From NCBI RefSeq assembly GCF_964340395.1, contig NC_135566.1, positions 23,292,135 through 23,356,134 on the forward strand: a stretch of 64,000 nucleotides of DNA, in the 5' to 3' direction. The translations under genes were made by a program, and so were the position numbers. Under the pieces are notes generated by a model, which saw nothing but the letters and a program-made list of their open reading frames with translations, was not told the DNA's origin and made no database searches. The stretch is from Glandiceps talaboti. Lineage: Eukaryota > Hemichordata > Enteropneusta > Spengelidae. Every line of letters begins with the position of its first letter. Position 1 is the first letter of the stretch. Below are positions 23,566 through 36,003 of the stretch, piece by piece.

Positions 23566-25598
23566 GTGGGGGGGCATATAAGTTTATACGCAAAACATTG
23601 GGAATGCATTATGTCAGACGAATGGATTTTGTCTACCGTAAGAGAGGGTTACCGCCTATCTTTCGTACGCGATCCCCCTCTTTCGGTCGTACCGTTCGTT
23701 ACTCCAGTTCCAAGACTGGCCAGTCAACGAATGGCATTTCTGGAAGCTATCGACTCCCTAATAGGCAAAAACGCAATAAGGGAAATCGATGCCCAGTCAT
23801 CGGGACCCGGCTTTTACAGCCACTTTTTCCTGGTTCCAAAAAAGTCGGGCGTCCGATACTGAATCTATCCACTCTCAACAAGTACCTGCGAGTGCCCAGA
23901 TTCAAGATGGAAACAAGCCGATCCGTCCTCGCCTCTATTCAGCCAGGCGAATGGATGGCATCCATAGCTTTGAAGGACGCCTACTTCCACATTCCCATTC
24001 ACGAGTCGTGTCGTCACTTTCTCCGCTTTGCAACCGACGGTCGAGTGTTTGAATACGTAGCACTACCGTTCGGCCTTGCAACAGCACCGAGAGTCTTTAC
24101 TCGAGTAGTTTCCGCGCCGGTGACCACTCTCCATGCGCGCAGTTTTCTACTAAATCCTTATCTAGACGACTGGTTGCTACACGACAAGAAAGACGAACAG
24201 CTATGTCGTTTTGTTCGAGACACCCAGATTATTCTGAGGTCTCTCGGATTCCTTCTGAGTACCGACAGATTGAATCTAGTTCCTACTCAGGACATGATTT
24301 TTATCCGGATGTGTTTTATGACCAAACAGGGAATAGTCTGTCCACCGCAAGAGCGAGTAGACAAGATTGTAGTACTGGTAAGGCTTGTAGCAAAACAAAC
24401 CCGCATACAAGCCAAACTATTTCTGTCCCTGTTGGGTTTGATGAATTCCATCATCGACATTTCACCATGGGCACGCCTCAGAATGCGACCAATTCAACTC
24501 TACCTGTTGGCTCACTGGCGCCCCAGTATCCAATCAGCAGAGTCTATGGTTCCCATCCTACCATCCCTTTTTCCACACCTACGATGGTGGTTGGACAAAG
24601 AGGCAATGTTGGAAGGAAAACAATTGTCGAGTTGGAAAACAGATATTTCCCTTTTTACCGACGCGTCCAAGGTGGGATGGGGAGCCCTTCTGGACCACCA
24701 CTGGACCTCAGGTACTTGGGATCTACCATCCAGCCTCCATCATATCAACTGGTTGGAAATGCAGGCAGTTGTTCTAGCTCTTCGCCAGTTCGAACACCTG
24801 GTGTCACACCGCTGTGTGCTAGTCAATACCGACAACACAACAGTGGTGGCTTACATCAACAAAATGGGGGGGACCAGGTCACCGACCCTATGTTATCTCA
24901 CCTGGGACCTAATGTTCTGGTGCAAAGACAGGAAGATAACACTAAGGGCGCGGCACCTTCCGGGGAAGCGCAACGGGATTGCAGACGCACTCTCGCGCTG
25001 CATCCAAGTTCGCCCCACGGAATGGGAGATTCCACAGAATGTAGCCAATCAAATCTTCATCAGGTGGAACAAGCCTGTAGTCGACCTGTTCGCGACATTT
25101 CTCAATCGCAAACTGCCTCTCTTTGTATCTCCTGTACCAGATCTCAGAGCAATGGCAGTGGACGCCATGTCTTTCAGTTGGGAGGGGCTGGAGGCTTACG
25201 CCTTCCCACCTCTCCCCCTACTACCACTAGTCCTCAGAAAAATTCAAGAGGAAAAGTGTGTACTATCTCTAGTCGCTCCACTGTGGCCGAACCGCTCGTG
25301 GTTCCCAGTGTTACTGTCTCTCCTAATAGATCTCCCATGCAAACTGCCCCAGAGGGAGGATCTGTTGTCACAGGGACGGAACATCCTTCACCCACATCCA
25401 GAGACGTTCCATCTACACGCATTCAGATTGTCGAACAATCTCTCATTGCAGAGGGCTTTTCTTGCAAGACTGCCGTGGTCATCGCAAGACCCCAGCGTGC
25501 GAGTACCCTTGCCACTTACGGGGAAAAGTGGAAGAGATTCTCTAGTTGGTGTAATCAACGATCGATTGATCCACTCCAAGTTACTACACAACAATTAA
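23566..25598 (+). pseudogene. DIRS reverse transcriptase - RNase H, one frameshift
   Basis: The RT copies the element RNA and RNase H removes it. The start (23566-23862, with REIDAQSSGPGFYSHFFLVPKKSG) is in frame 1. The rest is in frame 3, from RPILNLSTLNKYLRVPRF onward. The switch lies at about 23836-23856 next to an A6 run and equals one lost base. RT motifs include SIALKDAYFHIPI, ALPFGLATAPRVF and the catalytic YLDD (24159-24170). RNase H follows with FTDAS, WLEMQAV, NTDNTTVVAYI and HLPGKRNGIADALSR. The C-terminal part (VDLFATFLN, DAMSFSWEG, YAFPPLPLL) is the conserved post-RNase H region of DIRS polyproteins. Confidence 0.9.
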
Positions 25599-26513
25599 CT
25601 GCCTTTCTGTTTGAACTGTTTGATGTACAGAAGTTAGCTGTCCAAACCATAATGGTATACCGCTCAGCTATTTCTAGTACCATTAGGAGTGTTGGGGGCC
25701 CGGACTTTGGACAAAATAAGATCTTATCTAGTTTGATAAGGAACTTCCACATTAAGAGACCACCTCGGCCCATTTCAGCTCCCCAGTGGAGTCTGTCTCT
25801 AGTTCTCAACGCATTACAATCTCCCCCTTCTGAACCTCTTCACCAGATTTCATTGGAATTTCTCACTCTTAAAACGACGTTCCTACTAGCTCTTGCTTCA
25901 GGCAGTCGTAGAAGCGAGATCCACGCACTAGATATTGGACAGGGTCGAATCCAGTCAGTGGTTACAGCACCAAGTTGTACTTCGGACTCATCCTAAGTTC
26001 ATTGCTAAAAATCAGGTTTTAGGTTCCGTGGCTTCTCCCATTATCATAAAGGATTTAGCCATGCTGGTGGGAAGGGACCGAAAAGAACGTCTTTTATGTC
26101 CAGTCAGAGCTCTCAAGTGGTACTGTAATCGCACTAAGGATATTAGGGGCGATCGTACCCGCTTGTTCATCCCTTGGAAAGCGGACAAAATGGATTGTAC
26201 AACGGCCGACATTTCTAAGTGGATAGTTAATACTATTAAAGTAGCATACAGTTCTTCCACAGCTGATACACAGGCACTTTCTAAAGTTACTGCTCATGAG
26301 GTTCGTGCAGTGGCTACTTCCTGGGCACTCTGGTCTGGCGTATCCATTAAGTCAGTCATTGAGGCAGGAACCTGGCGCTCTCAGAACTCTTTCATTAGCT
26401 TTTACTTGCGGGACATGGCCCAAGAGGCAGTCAGGATGTCTGCTCTAGGTCCTATCAGTTCGGCTCAAAATGTTGCTATGCCTTTCAATGTGGAGACTCC
26501 CTCCACCAACTAG
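25382..26513 (+). pseudogene. DIRS tyrosine recombinase, one frameshift
   Basis: This enzyme integrates the DNA copy. Frame 2 up to about 25933 holds the N-terminal core-binding part (RASTLATYGEKWKRFSSWC) and the first catalytic Arg in GSRRSEIHAL (about 25902-25931). Frame 3 from about 25935 continues with LRTHPKFIAKNQ, the H-x-x-R motif AHEVR (about 26290) and the region with the nucleophile Tyr (SFISFYLRD, about 26390). One extra base near 25932-25936 explains the break. The 5' end overlaps the RT ORF in another frame, as is usual in DIRS elements. Confidence 0.85.
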
Positions 26514-26532
26514 GTGTCGTATTCTAGGCTTA

Positions 26533-26610
26533 CCCAAAAGTAAGCTAAAAGGTGGGTATTTGTCTGTACAGAATTGTAATTTCTACTGAAATGAATTTCT
26601 GTATGAGACT
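26533..26610 (+). repeat. DIRS internal complementary region
   Basis: 'acccaaaagtaagctaaaag' to 'ctgtacagaatt' is the inverse of the outer left end. The adjoining 'gtaatttctactgaaatgaa' to 'tctgtat' is the inverse of the outer right end (26804-26836). The two halves meet as the ends would in a circle, which is the DIRS hallmark. Confidence 0.9.
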
Positions 26611-26683
26611 AATACCCACCTTTTATGCTCCCACCCTCCTCCCCACAGTCTCCAGTCCTTGTAACCTTCGGTTATGTTTAGGA

Positions 26684-26836
26684 CCAAGGAATACTGGGGA
26701 TTGGCTAGTCAAGGTCATGTGACCACTAGGATGACAGGCCACAGGGTGCCGGAGGCATTAATTATATTTTGCAATACACACGGGGAAGCAGAGGGACACC
26801 CTTATACAGAAATTCATTTCAGTAGAAATTACAATT
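26684..26836 (-). repeat. DIRS right inverted terminal repeat
   Basis: 26684-26801 (from 'ccaaggaatactgggg' to 'gggacaccc') is the inverse of 20879-20995. 26804-26836 is the right-end specific tail matched by the internal complementary region. Confidence 0.9.
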
Positions 26837-29800
26837 TGAGCACTGCTATTCATTGATATTCAGATTGAAAATTGTGACTACCTGGCTGTCCAATCTTTTG
26901 AAACAATATATAATATACTCTGTAGAAATGACTTAAAATTACATAATCTTAATTGCCTTCTTTTTCTAAGGTGTAATGTGTAGTACACAATTGTCAAAAA
27001 ATAGCTTACTGAGAACTATTATTGTGAATGGATTTTTTTTATGTAGTTAGGTAATAGTCTATGTGTAATGGAATATCTCAGACCACAGTATCTCTATAGT
27101 GGTCTGAGGTAATATATATGAATATTTCATAGACAATAATAATTGACCCCACTCACTGTCAAATGACCCCAACCAAGGGGCCTTTGTCCCCACTTGTTGG
27201 AAACCTTGGCAGAACACTGCCGTCTACCCCACCCCTTTGTTACGTCGGAGCAGCATGTGTCTTTCATGGCTGAAGTCGTTGAGGTTTAATGAGGGACAGG
27301 GCTCGAAATTATTGCTGTCACACGTACATTTTACTGCAATGTAATAATAGCTCAGAATATTTCTATCATTTTCAAAATTATGCTTAAAATTGGTAAAAGT
27401 CATACTGCATAGCTTTAAATCAGTTACATTTGTATACAATGTATCATCCGGGACAAATTACACAAGCTTCAATGGTGTCATTAAACACAGGTTTTAGGCA
27501 TGGATGTTACAAAAATTGTACAAAATGACTCAAAAGGAGCAGTGATTGATGATTTAAATAGTTTCAGCATTGGAATGTTTGAATGTAAATTTGTCGGTGT
27601 CAACACTATGCAACAACATCTTGCTATTGCCTATTGCTAACATTAGTAACAACACTTCCAAGTTACAGAAGATGCATAATGTATACTGTACTGCAAGGTC
27701 AACCAAGACTTGTATGGCATGTTACCGATGTTTACATTATTACTTTTAATTACTTTTAAACAGTATAATATAAATCCCAAAGGAGTTCTGAGTTCTAGAA
27801 ATGTTTACATGTTATCTGGTGGATTATTTTGACAAGTTCACACAAGTTCACACAAGAAAAATGTTTCATAGAAGTAATGATATATATAAATGAAATTCCT
27901 CTAGCACACTGATGACAATCACGTAAGTGTTTCAAAAAGTTACATACTAAAGTTAAAATTGGATAACTTGAAAAAAATTATTAGTGATGTCAATGCCACT
28001 TTAATAATAGGACGAATGTATTAGTACTCCTGATAAAATCATACAATATTTCATGGCTACAGATATACACCCATCCGGATTAAAGTATTCATCTTCTTAC
28101 AAAGTTGTTTTACGAACTTGTCAACCTTGCTAAAATGAAGGAAAGAGATCTGTAAACAAGGAATTCAATAAAGAGAAGAGAAAAGAAGTTGTAGAGAGAC
28201 TGACGGGATCGCGGACAGAAAGGACAGAGAATAGAACTGAAAAAATACAGATTTTTTTCCTTGCCCCCTTTTTTTTTCTTTTGCACACCCACCCTGCCTG
28301 AAAGCCCACCCGCCCTTCCTGATCTCCACTGGAAATGAGAAACAAAAAAAAAGGTCACCCTAAGACTCTCACAAATTGAATGCTGAATTAAGTATGAAAA
28401 GATAAAGTTGTGAAAGGGCACCCTCAAATGTCAGCCAGCATAGCAAATAGCAAATATGAGCAGGCATAGCAAATATATGCTCAAATGGATACATTTTATT
28501 GACAATACGACCAAAAGGCACCATTCCTCTAAATTGTCTCTCACACAATGCTTTATTATTGTATAATATTAAAACCCCTTCACTTGTAATAATTAAATAA
28601 ATATTATATAGAAATCATAATTTTTATAATAGATGAGTTTATTTGAATATTAACCACCCTACGTGGGGTAGTTTTGTATGCTGAGTTCGGAAAATGGGGT
28701 CTTTTTATTAACATCCGTTTCCATGGTAACCAAAATCACCATAATATGTGGATGATTTTTCCAAAATTTGACATCAAACATGGAAAAAAATAAAAATTAA
28801 TGAAAAATTTTCCTTGTTTTTGACATGTATGAGATGGGGCTATCTGTTGTAACGCAAATTATCTAAAATAGGACAGCTGACAGATTCAAACGACTTAAAA
28901 TCTCAAAATTTTATCGCAAGTAACGCGAAGATAAAAAAAATTAAATCAAGCGATTGTAGGAGTGCGAATTTGACATTTAATTCCGAATACTATGTCAGAT
29001 TTCCCATAGAAAAACAATGGCCATGTTCTTTTATGACAACTGAACTTTGCTCACGTTCAACTTTTTCAAATGTGCACCATTCGGTCTGAAAATTCATAAA
29101 TAGAGACCAAAGGGGTTTTGTAAAAATCTCTTGGTTTTAGATTTGTCATTTTTTAAAATCTTTTCTGAAAAATGATGTGCTATCGCTGACTATGTTGTTA
29201 AAACTCATTAAGAAAACCATTGTAATTTGTAAACCGGCACATTTTACCATGTACATCTACATAAATACAGACCTCTAACTTCGTTATTCTGTAAGTAAAT
29301 TACACGTACATGTAATACATACAGACTGATCTAGCATTTGCTTTCACAAAAATCAGTCTTTAATTTTAATGAAAGCTGTGTGGCAAATAAAATTGAGAGT
29401 TTCGAGTTATTCCGTATATTTTAGTTTAATACCCGTCAGCAAATAATGCTATCAACAGGTCAGCGATATGTGTTCCACGGACACTCACCACAGTCAGTAC
29501 TACTGCGCTCATATCAGAAAAACTTGAAATCGATATTCTTTTTATGAAACTTTGCAACATTAATTTATGATAACTAAACTTCGCTCAGCTCATGTTCAAC
29601 TTTTTCAAATGCACACCAATCTGTCTGAAAAATCGTAAGTAGAGACCAAAGGGGTTTTGTGAAAATCTGAGTCATTGCTACCGGTACCGTAGCTGTCAAT
29701 CAAATATTAGTGCCTAAATGCTTCGGGGGAATACTGGACAATTGAGATCTTCAGTGCTCATAGGTCTTCACATTTGAAATAAATCAAAAGGTTGCATGGA

Positions 29801-31155
29801 AAAAAACATTTACAAGTATGGCTGAAAAAGGTAAAAACTAAACAAAGTAGTGCAGAAACATTTATCTCAATAAAGGTAAAACACTATTTTAAAAAAATGG
29901 GAAATACCAATGACAATGATTTAAAGTGATTTGAAGAGGTTTCGACTAAATCTCAACAAATGATGGATCAGCATGGAGATGAACATTTTAAAAACTGTAC
30001 AGTTTTGCTACAACGCCATTGGCACTATTTTATTTATCTGTCTCTTTATTATCAGATATGACCTTTCATTTATTACCTTTATATTTGACCCTGGCCAGAG
30101 TCAAAATATGATAAAAAATCTGTTTCATCCATTAGTCACAGAAGTAAAGTATTTGCAGGGACTATGCCTTCTATGAAGACTCTCTATGTCTTCAATGAAG
30201 ACTTGTTACTTCAATTTCATGAAAGCCAGTTCTCACATTTTATATTGTGCCAGCAATGAAAAATCAATTATGTTTTATAGCGAAAATTAGTCAACAACTA
30301 AGTCACACACCATATTTTGTAAATGAGCAGCTCCCTGATATGCATCAATTCCTTTGATTGTCTGCCTTAACATACAATGTTGCAAATTGAATTAATCAAA
30401 AAATGACACCACATTGTACATATACATGGCAAAGCTTCCAATGGCTTAATACCAAAATATTGTGTGGTTCTGATTACACTCAATTTTAGAATAGGATTTT
30501 TTTTAGATTTTTTAATTTATTTTATTATATTTTTTTGCCATGTGTGAGTGTTTAGTTCAAGTTTTCCATTGTTTTGCAAATGATATGTGTTATTTATTTC
30601 TTCCTATCAGATGTACAGCCATTACAGATTGGAAAAACAGTTTTTTTATGTTGATGTCAGTTTCTGCATCCACTGTTTCTCATGAGACTTAACAATATTT
30701 GCGTTTTTCTTCATTTTTTTCAAATATGTAAAAAAAAAAAAAGTTTAGGGTTGGCAGTGAAAAACTACATGAGGTCGAATAACTGGAACCAAGCAATTTT
30801 TTTTAGGCCTTATACCCTTTAAATTCTTCGACAAGGAAAGGTGATGACCATATTATAATTTTGTGAGTGGCATGTTAATGCCACAAATATGAAGTATCAC
30901 ATGGAAATCATTTAAAGTGTTTGATTTGTACAAACACTGATAGACTGCCTACTGTTACTCAAAAGACTTACAGAACCACCCCGACCCCCATCCCCGCCCT
31001 GTGAAGAATCAAGAGTCACTGATATGTGTGGATTTAACATTTTGGATTGAAATTGCATAATTATACTTTGTAAAAGAAACAAGGTTTAGAATTAAGATGT
31101 AGATATTCTCGATCTGTACTTCACATTTTCATTCTTACTTTATAATACTTCACAG
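26837..31155. other. Intron 4, last part: mostly unrecognised
   Basis: A hairpin (CTCAGACCAC/GTGGTCTGAG arms, 27079-27110) also occurs at 46681-46712. A direct duplication of about 105 bp lies at about 29034-29141 and 29564-29671 ('gttcaactttttcaaatg', 'agagaccaaaggggttttgt'). A short 3' end of family A ('tacagttttgctacaacgcc') lies at about 29965-30035. No exon was found in the remainder. Confidence 0.5.
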
Positions 31156-31703
31156 GCGGCTCACATTAGCCAAACTTAACTGGGTATTCTTTGAAAATCA
31201 AAGTGACAGAGAAGAAAACTTTCCACAGCTGCTGACTGCTATAAAAAGTGAGCTAGATTTGGAGCATGAACCAAGTACACTTGACTTGACTGAAGAGGCT
31301 GAAGAACCACAATTCAAAATGAACTTTCAGAGACAAAAATCACAATATCAAGTACATGCTAATGAAAAAGGTGATAAGGACTTCTGGGAGAGGTCATTTG
31401 GAAACCGTATGGAAGTTCCTTGGATTGAATTCCGGGAGCTATTCAAGACAGAATATGCAGAAAACTTGGAGAGAGACTTCCCTGAGGATAAAGTGAATTG
31501 GTTAATGAATCTTATTTACAAAGACGTATTAGAACTAAATAAAACTATTGATAAGAAGATGTATAATAGTTTTTGTGGTGGTAGTCAAGGTGATCCAGAT
31601 AGATTCTATGAAAGATTGAAACATTACGCCATTGGAAGCTTTGCCATGAGAGAAGTATTTGATATGGATAGTACAGTAAGACTGGATGCTGTGCAGAATT
31701 TAG
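31156..31703 (+). CDS. TIR-HEAT gene exon 5: end of TIR, acidic linker, Cbl-EF-like domain (residues 167-349)
   Basis: Acceptor tacttcacAG at 31154-31155; donor GTAATT at 31704. The phase is 2 in and 1 out; the exon is 548 nt. Residues 167-200 (RLTLAKLNWVFFENQ...LLTAIKSEL) complete the TIR domain. Residues 201-240 form an acidic linker with no clear fold. Residues 241-260 (KDFWERSFGNRMEVPWIEF) have the FWxxxFGxxxxVPWxxF pattern of the Cbl EF-hand region. The next 70 residues are helical-looking (LMNLIYKDVLELNKTIDKKMYNSF would be cut by the length limit, so note Trp282 to Phe306). VRLDAVQNL (341-349) starts the first HEAT repeat. The Cbl resemblance is by motif memory and needs a profile search. 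Confidence 0.92.
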
Positions 31704-33500
31704 GTAATTATTAGAATGCTTTGTATAATTTTACAATTGCTGGGCAGTTACATTTAAGGATGAGATGCAGGTTCGTTGGTGAATTTTGGGCTTTTTTTTT
31801 TTTTTGCTCATTATGAAGAAGCTTCATGGTATGTGCCATCATTTGGTTAAAAGATATTTTGAAAATCGTTTATTTTTTCCATTAATAGATTTGAAATGAA
31901 AAAAAATGACATGAACTCTAACGCTATGTGTGTTTTATATGGTTTTGCATACGTAAGAAGATTGACAGGAACGTTGATTACAGAAGAGTGTCTTTACATA
32001 TGCAAATGAGACATAGCTAGTAGGCCTCTGTGCAATGACTGACGTGACATTATCTCTTAACTGTGTTGTTGTACAAAACCAATCAAACTCGGTAAATTTG
32101 GTTATAACCAATAAAAAGTAAAAAATACGTCCTCCTTTGAACCCGTACTTATGCACGTTGATTTTGACCAGTGCATCGGCTAAAAACGTTATAGTAAAGC
32201 GGCCTACACTACAGCCTTCAAGTGTACCCGACGCGACGGCGATGTATTAGATGACGGTTTTCAAGTACCATGCATGTAAAAAAAACATACAAATCTCGAA
32301 TATCTAACAGTATTGCAGGCTAATTGTTTTAGCCGATCGAAAAAAAATTGATGTTTACAAAAATAAAACGATTTAATCACACGTTGGCACATCGAAAATG
32401 AACCACGCTATCTTCGAGACTTGAGAGTTCACGTCAGATGCGTGACATTGCATCGGCAATTTCCGGGTATTACATTTCTGTAAGTTTCACAGAACGTGGC
32501 CGTAGACTAGCTTTGAACTTTCGCGTTGGTGGATTTTGACAACGTTCTCTTCACATACTACATGTATATTATATTATTAGGGTTAAGGTCCTATAAATTG
32601 TGGCAACCACACTCTAACGATCGGCTTATCACGGCTCGACACCGAGTCACATGTACTGTAGTAATATACGTGCGAAGCGTTGTTTATTTGCGTGTATGAT
32701 GACGCTGTCTAAACGTAAACGGCAAGCCCGTCAAGAATTTGGTACCGAGCGATCCTCAAGGCTATTACAGTTATAAAATGGAGATTTTGAAGGTACAAGT
32801 AGTTTAAATAAATGAGGTAATGTCTACTATGACTCAGAGTATCATAAAACGTCACTCGCAGTGGAAGAAAAACTGTTGACGTGAGTTCGTCAAGTACCAT
32901 TATTTATACCGTAGTTTTGTAACACTCCTTACAATTTGTATAAAATTCCCGATGTCGTACGGTGTCATGGTGTGGAAATTTAATTTCAGGGAAAAGGTTA
33001 ACTTTTTTTTATTGTGTGTCTTCAACGAAACACCAACAACAATTGCGTAGCAATGCCTAATACATGAGCAGGAATATGGCTTCAAATCAGAACGTAGCCC
33101 ATATTTGAGTCAAAACACGAACACCAACTGCGTAGAGCAAGGGCTTCGAATCCAAACCAGAAAGTATACTATGTAATGTCGAGAACGGCACGCGTACCGT
33201 ATTAAAAGATTAAGCCAAAGTCTCCACCCGTAGATGAATAATAGATGACATGACACCTTTATCGCGGGAAACAAACACGTTTCTATCGGTAGCATTTCAT
33301 GACCCTCCTAAAATACCCGATTTTCTTCCTGTCTGTAGCAAAGCAACGTACACAACCAAATGGCAAGGATTGAGTAACATATTTGCAAGTCACAGAAAAA
33401 AGCTGTTGCAATGTCTGTCGAATTTGAAAGCTTTTGAAAGCTTTTGTCTGGCGGAAGGAGTCCAATTGTGTAAATTAGCATTTTTCTGCGTTCTTTATTT
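31704..33500. other. Intron 5, first part: unrecognised
   Basis: No exon-like ORF or recognised repeat by eye. The stretch 31920-33300 has more CpG than its surroundings and short ORFs that look random. Confidence 0.4.
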
Positions 33501-33511
33501 TGTATACTGTG

Positions 33512-33840
33512 TGAAGTTCAAAGCTATTTAACTTTGCGTCAGAACGTCCCAGCTGTGTCAAATTTGGAGACAATACTCAGAGACAGTGTGTCGAAAAAAC
33601 GTTCCTCCGGATTGTTTAATTTTTGAGGGAATCAAGAGATATTACGTTGAGAAGTGTGAAAAGCGGTAATTTTTGCAAAAAACACAAAAATACAACTTTG
33701 GATGATTATAACAAAACAATGAGAGACAAAATAAAAAATCCGGAGGAACATTTTTTTGTTTATGTACATAGCTTTCATTTAAAGTCGAAAAGAGGACTAT
33801 ATTCAACTGTTTGTAAAAGTTAAATAGCTTTAAGTGAAAA
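33512..33840. mobile_element. Foldback (imperfect palindrome), about 330 bp
   Basis: 'caaagctatttaacttt' near 33517 is inverted as 'aaagttaaatagcttt' near 33815. Inside it, 'aacgttcctccggattgttt' (33599) is inverted as 'aatccggaggaacattttt' (about 33737). This is a MITE-like foldback with no coding capacity. Confidence 0.6.
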
Positions 33841-34024
33841 TCGTCAAAAAACACAGTTTTTGGGTATAGATCAATAATATGGTTAAAAATGTAAAAAATC
33901 ACCACAGCAATCACAACTTCATACAAAGACTCAACATAATTAATGAAAAAAATTGTGTATTTATCTTGTCTTTACTGTGAAATGTGATGGAGGAAAAATG
34001 AGCTGACAAACCTGCATCTCTACC

Positions 34025-34343
34025 TTAAAGGGGAACACCACTCTAGGAAATAGACATATTTTCATAAACTATGTGTTCTGGAGAGTCATCTTATGATTTT
34101 GCATCGCCTAATAGGCGATTCATGAGAGATGTTTTACACTGAATGGTATAGGCATTTTGAACTCATGAATGTTGGTGTTTCTCTGAAATTGCAAGTATTG
34201 GAGTGTCCGCAGTAAAGATACCCTATAAAGGCTCATAATCAACTTCAAGCTGATGTTTCTCTGAAGTTGCAAGTAATTGTAGGTAAAGTATATCATGAAA
34301 TGACTCTCCAGAACCCATAGTTTATGAAGATGACTTCATTTCC
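34025..34343. mobile_element. Foldback MITE, about 315 bp
   Basis: The left arm ('ggaaatagacatattttcat', 'ctggagagtcatcttatga') is inverted at the right ('tcatgaaatgactctccaga', 'tttatgaagatgacttcatt'), giving arms of about 55 bp. The head aaaggggaacaccactctag matches the element at 4200-4560. Confidence 0.65.
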
Positions 34344-34344
34344 G

Positions 34345-34383
34345 TGAGTAGTGCTATAAGCATGGTGTGGTGTCTTGTCTGTC

Positions 34384-34433
<50 letters not shown>

Positions 34434-34880
34434 GTCTGAAATTTAGTGAGAATGTTCTTAGTGGTGTTTAAATTAAGAATTGTTCATAACGTGATGATCC
34501 CATAAATGATATGCAAATTAGGGCGTAAAATGTGTCTGTTTGGTCAAAAATCTTTAATTCCAAAACTACTGAACTACTGATTTGGCCGAAATTTAATGGG
34601 GATGCATCTGTGGTGTACAGAAACATGCAAATTAGGTGGTAAAATGTGAATTTTGGTCAAAAGTTTATATCTCAAAAAGTACTTGGTCAGTGAGACTGAA
34701 ACTTGGTGAGATGTTTCTAGAAGTGTTATTCTGCAGATTTTCTTCAAAATATTTTGACACAATTGGCCCTAGCAACCATGACAACGCCCTTAGCAACAAC
34801 CAAATGGCAATATATGTTGGTCAAATAACATCTGATAGGCAAGTGGGTCAACATTAAAAAAATATTAATATTATGCTAAT
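34345..34880 (+). mobile_element. Family A element, copy 5 (partial)
   Basis: Only the last part of the hairpin survives ('gagtagtgctataagcatgg'), then (GT)n at about 34389-34426, two 'cccataaatgatatgcaaat' units and one 'agcaaccatgacaacgccct' unit. No terminal inverted copy. Confidence 0.65.
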
Positions 34881-34924
34881 TTGGTAAAGGGAATGCTTAA
34901 TGCTTAATGCCTAGTTAGACACTA

Positions 34925-36003
34925 GGGGTGAGTTACACCCAATCTGTGAAATTGCCCAATTCATGAAATGTGCATGTAACTTTGCCCAGTTCATGAAATA
35001 GTCAACCTTATGCAAATGAGAGTATAGATTATGATCTAAAAGAAGCAAAATTAATTTTTAGGGGCATGAATTTTGAACTGGGGTGTTGATTATTGAACTC
35101 TATTAAAAACACAAGCTACTTTGAAATATAATAAAATGAGAAATTTGAAATGATGAGTTTGGAAATACATGGTAATAAAGTTGTTTGATTGATATTGTTA
35201 CGAAAACTTGGCCAATGGGCATTTTAGCGCCCTCAGTGGTCACTTGTGGCCAGTCCTATACTATTAGTATTTGGCTGAGAAATGTAAAAGATCCCTGATT
35301 CTCAGGTACGGTTATCCGACTATTTGGGTATGTCAGTCAGTTGCTAGGAGGTGGAGACTTGGTCACGTGAGGTTGGTAACCATGGGCAACCACCCCTCCC
35401 ATCTGGGGACTCTGGTTGAAGACGGCGTGCATGTGAACAGCTTATTTCTTGTGCTGGTGAACTAATCTCTTGCTTACCTCTATTTTCCTTCTATTTCGGT
35501 TAAAACCTATTTCTTTCATTGGGGAAATATTTCCTCGTACACCTCTGTGAGGTAGATTGTTGGTTTATCGAGTTATTCCAGGGTTTTTCTGGTTTCTTTG
35601 TTCCGTATGATTGGTGTGGCAATCAGTGCATTCGTGCAGACCCAGTTTTACGGTGCGAGTTCTGCCCTTGCACACAGTCTAAATGAACGGCCCATAACAA
35701 GGCATTCACGGTTATCGGAGGCCAGTTTGCGCTACCGTTTACACTGGTTTTCGTGGGCATTGTGGTGTAGTATTTTATAGCGTTTACAACTTCAGGGTTT
35801 TTGGAGTATTTTTCAGATATTCATTACAATATTTATTTTCTGTGTGTGTCCTGTAAAAGATGCTCTTTTCATGTACTGGGCATATCTTACCGTACCCACT
35901 TCATAACCTTGGCAACACAATTAACTATTTCATGAACTCGGCAAAGTTACCTAGTACCCATTTCATGAATCGAGCAATTTCACAGATTCGGTGTAACAGG
36001 GCG
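34925..36003. mobile_element. DNA element with 75 bp terminal inverted repeats, interrupted by a probable LTR
   Basis: The left end 'gttacacccaatctgtgaaa' to 'catgaaatag' (about 34931-35008) is matched in inverted form at about 35918-36000 ('catttcatgaatcgagcaat', 'cacagattcggtgtaac') with scattered changes. The interior without the LTR would be about 300 bp with no ORF, so it is a non-autonomous element. Confidence 0.65.
35196..35828 (+). mobile_element. Probable solo LTR, 633 bp
   Basis: It begins TGTTACGAAAACTTGG, ends CATTACA and is flanked on both sides by ATAT (35192-35195 and 35829-35832), as expected for an LTR with a 4 bp target duplication. The C+G content is above that of the host DNA. 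It contains no ORF of note and lies within the inverted-repeat element above, so it inserted later. A, T-rich flanks make a chance ATAT match possible. Confidence 0.5.

Larger units (their letters stand above)
20837..26836 (+). mobile_element. DIRS-type tyrosine-recombinase retrotransposon, about 6.0 kb
   Basis: A complete-looking element: left inverted terminal repeat, gag, RT-RNase H, tyrosine recombinase, internal complementary region, right inverted terminal repeat. DIRS elements make a circular DNA copy and integrate with a tyrosine recombinase without target duplication; no duplication is seen here. The boundaries are set where the internal complementary region stops matching each end (20837 and 26836, around the bases AATT). 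C+G is visibly higher than in the host intron. Each of the three ORFs has a single frameshift, so as written the copy is not functional. It sits in the sense orientation in intron 4. Confidence 0.9.

Noticed and set aside
24203-25380. Upstream part of the frame 2 ORF in the DIRS element as a protein
   Set aside because: It overlaps RT-RNase H in the other frame and has no domain character; only the part from about 25382 is recombinase.
31259-31714. Separate small gene starting at 31259
   Set aside because: The frame continues upstream to the acceptor at 31155, completes the TIR domain and joins exon 4 in phase. It is exon 5.
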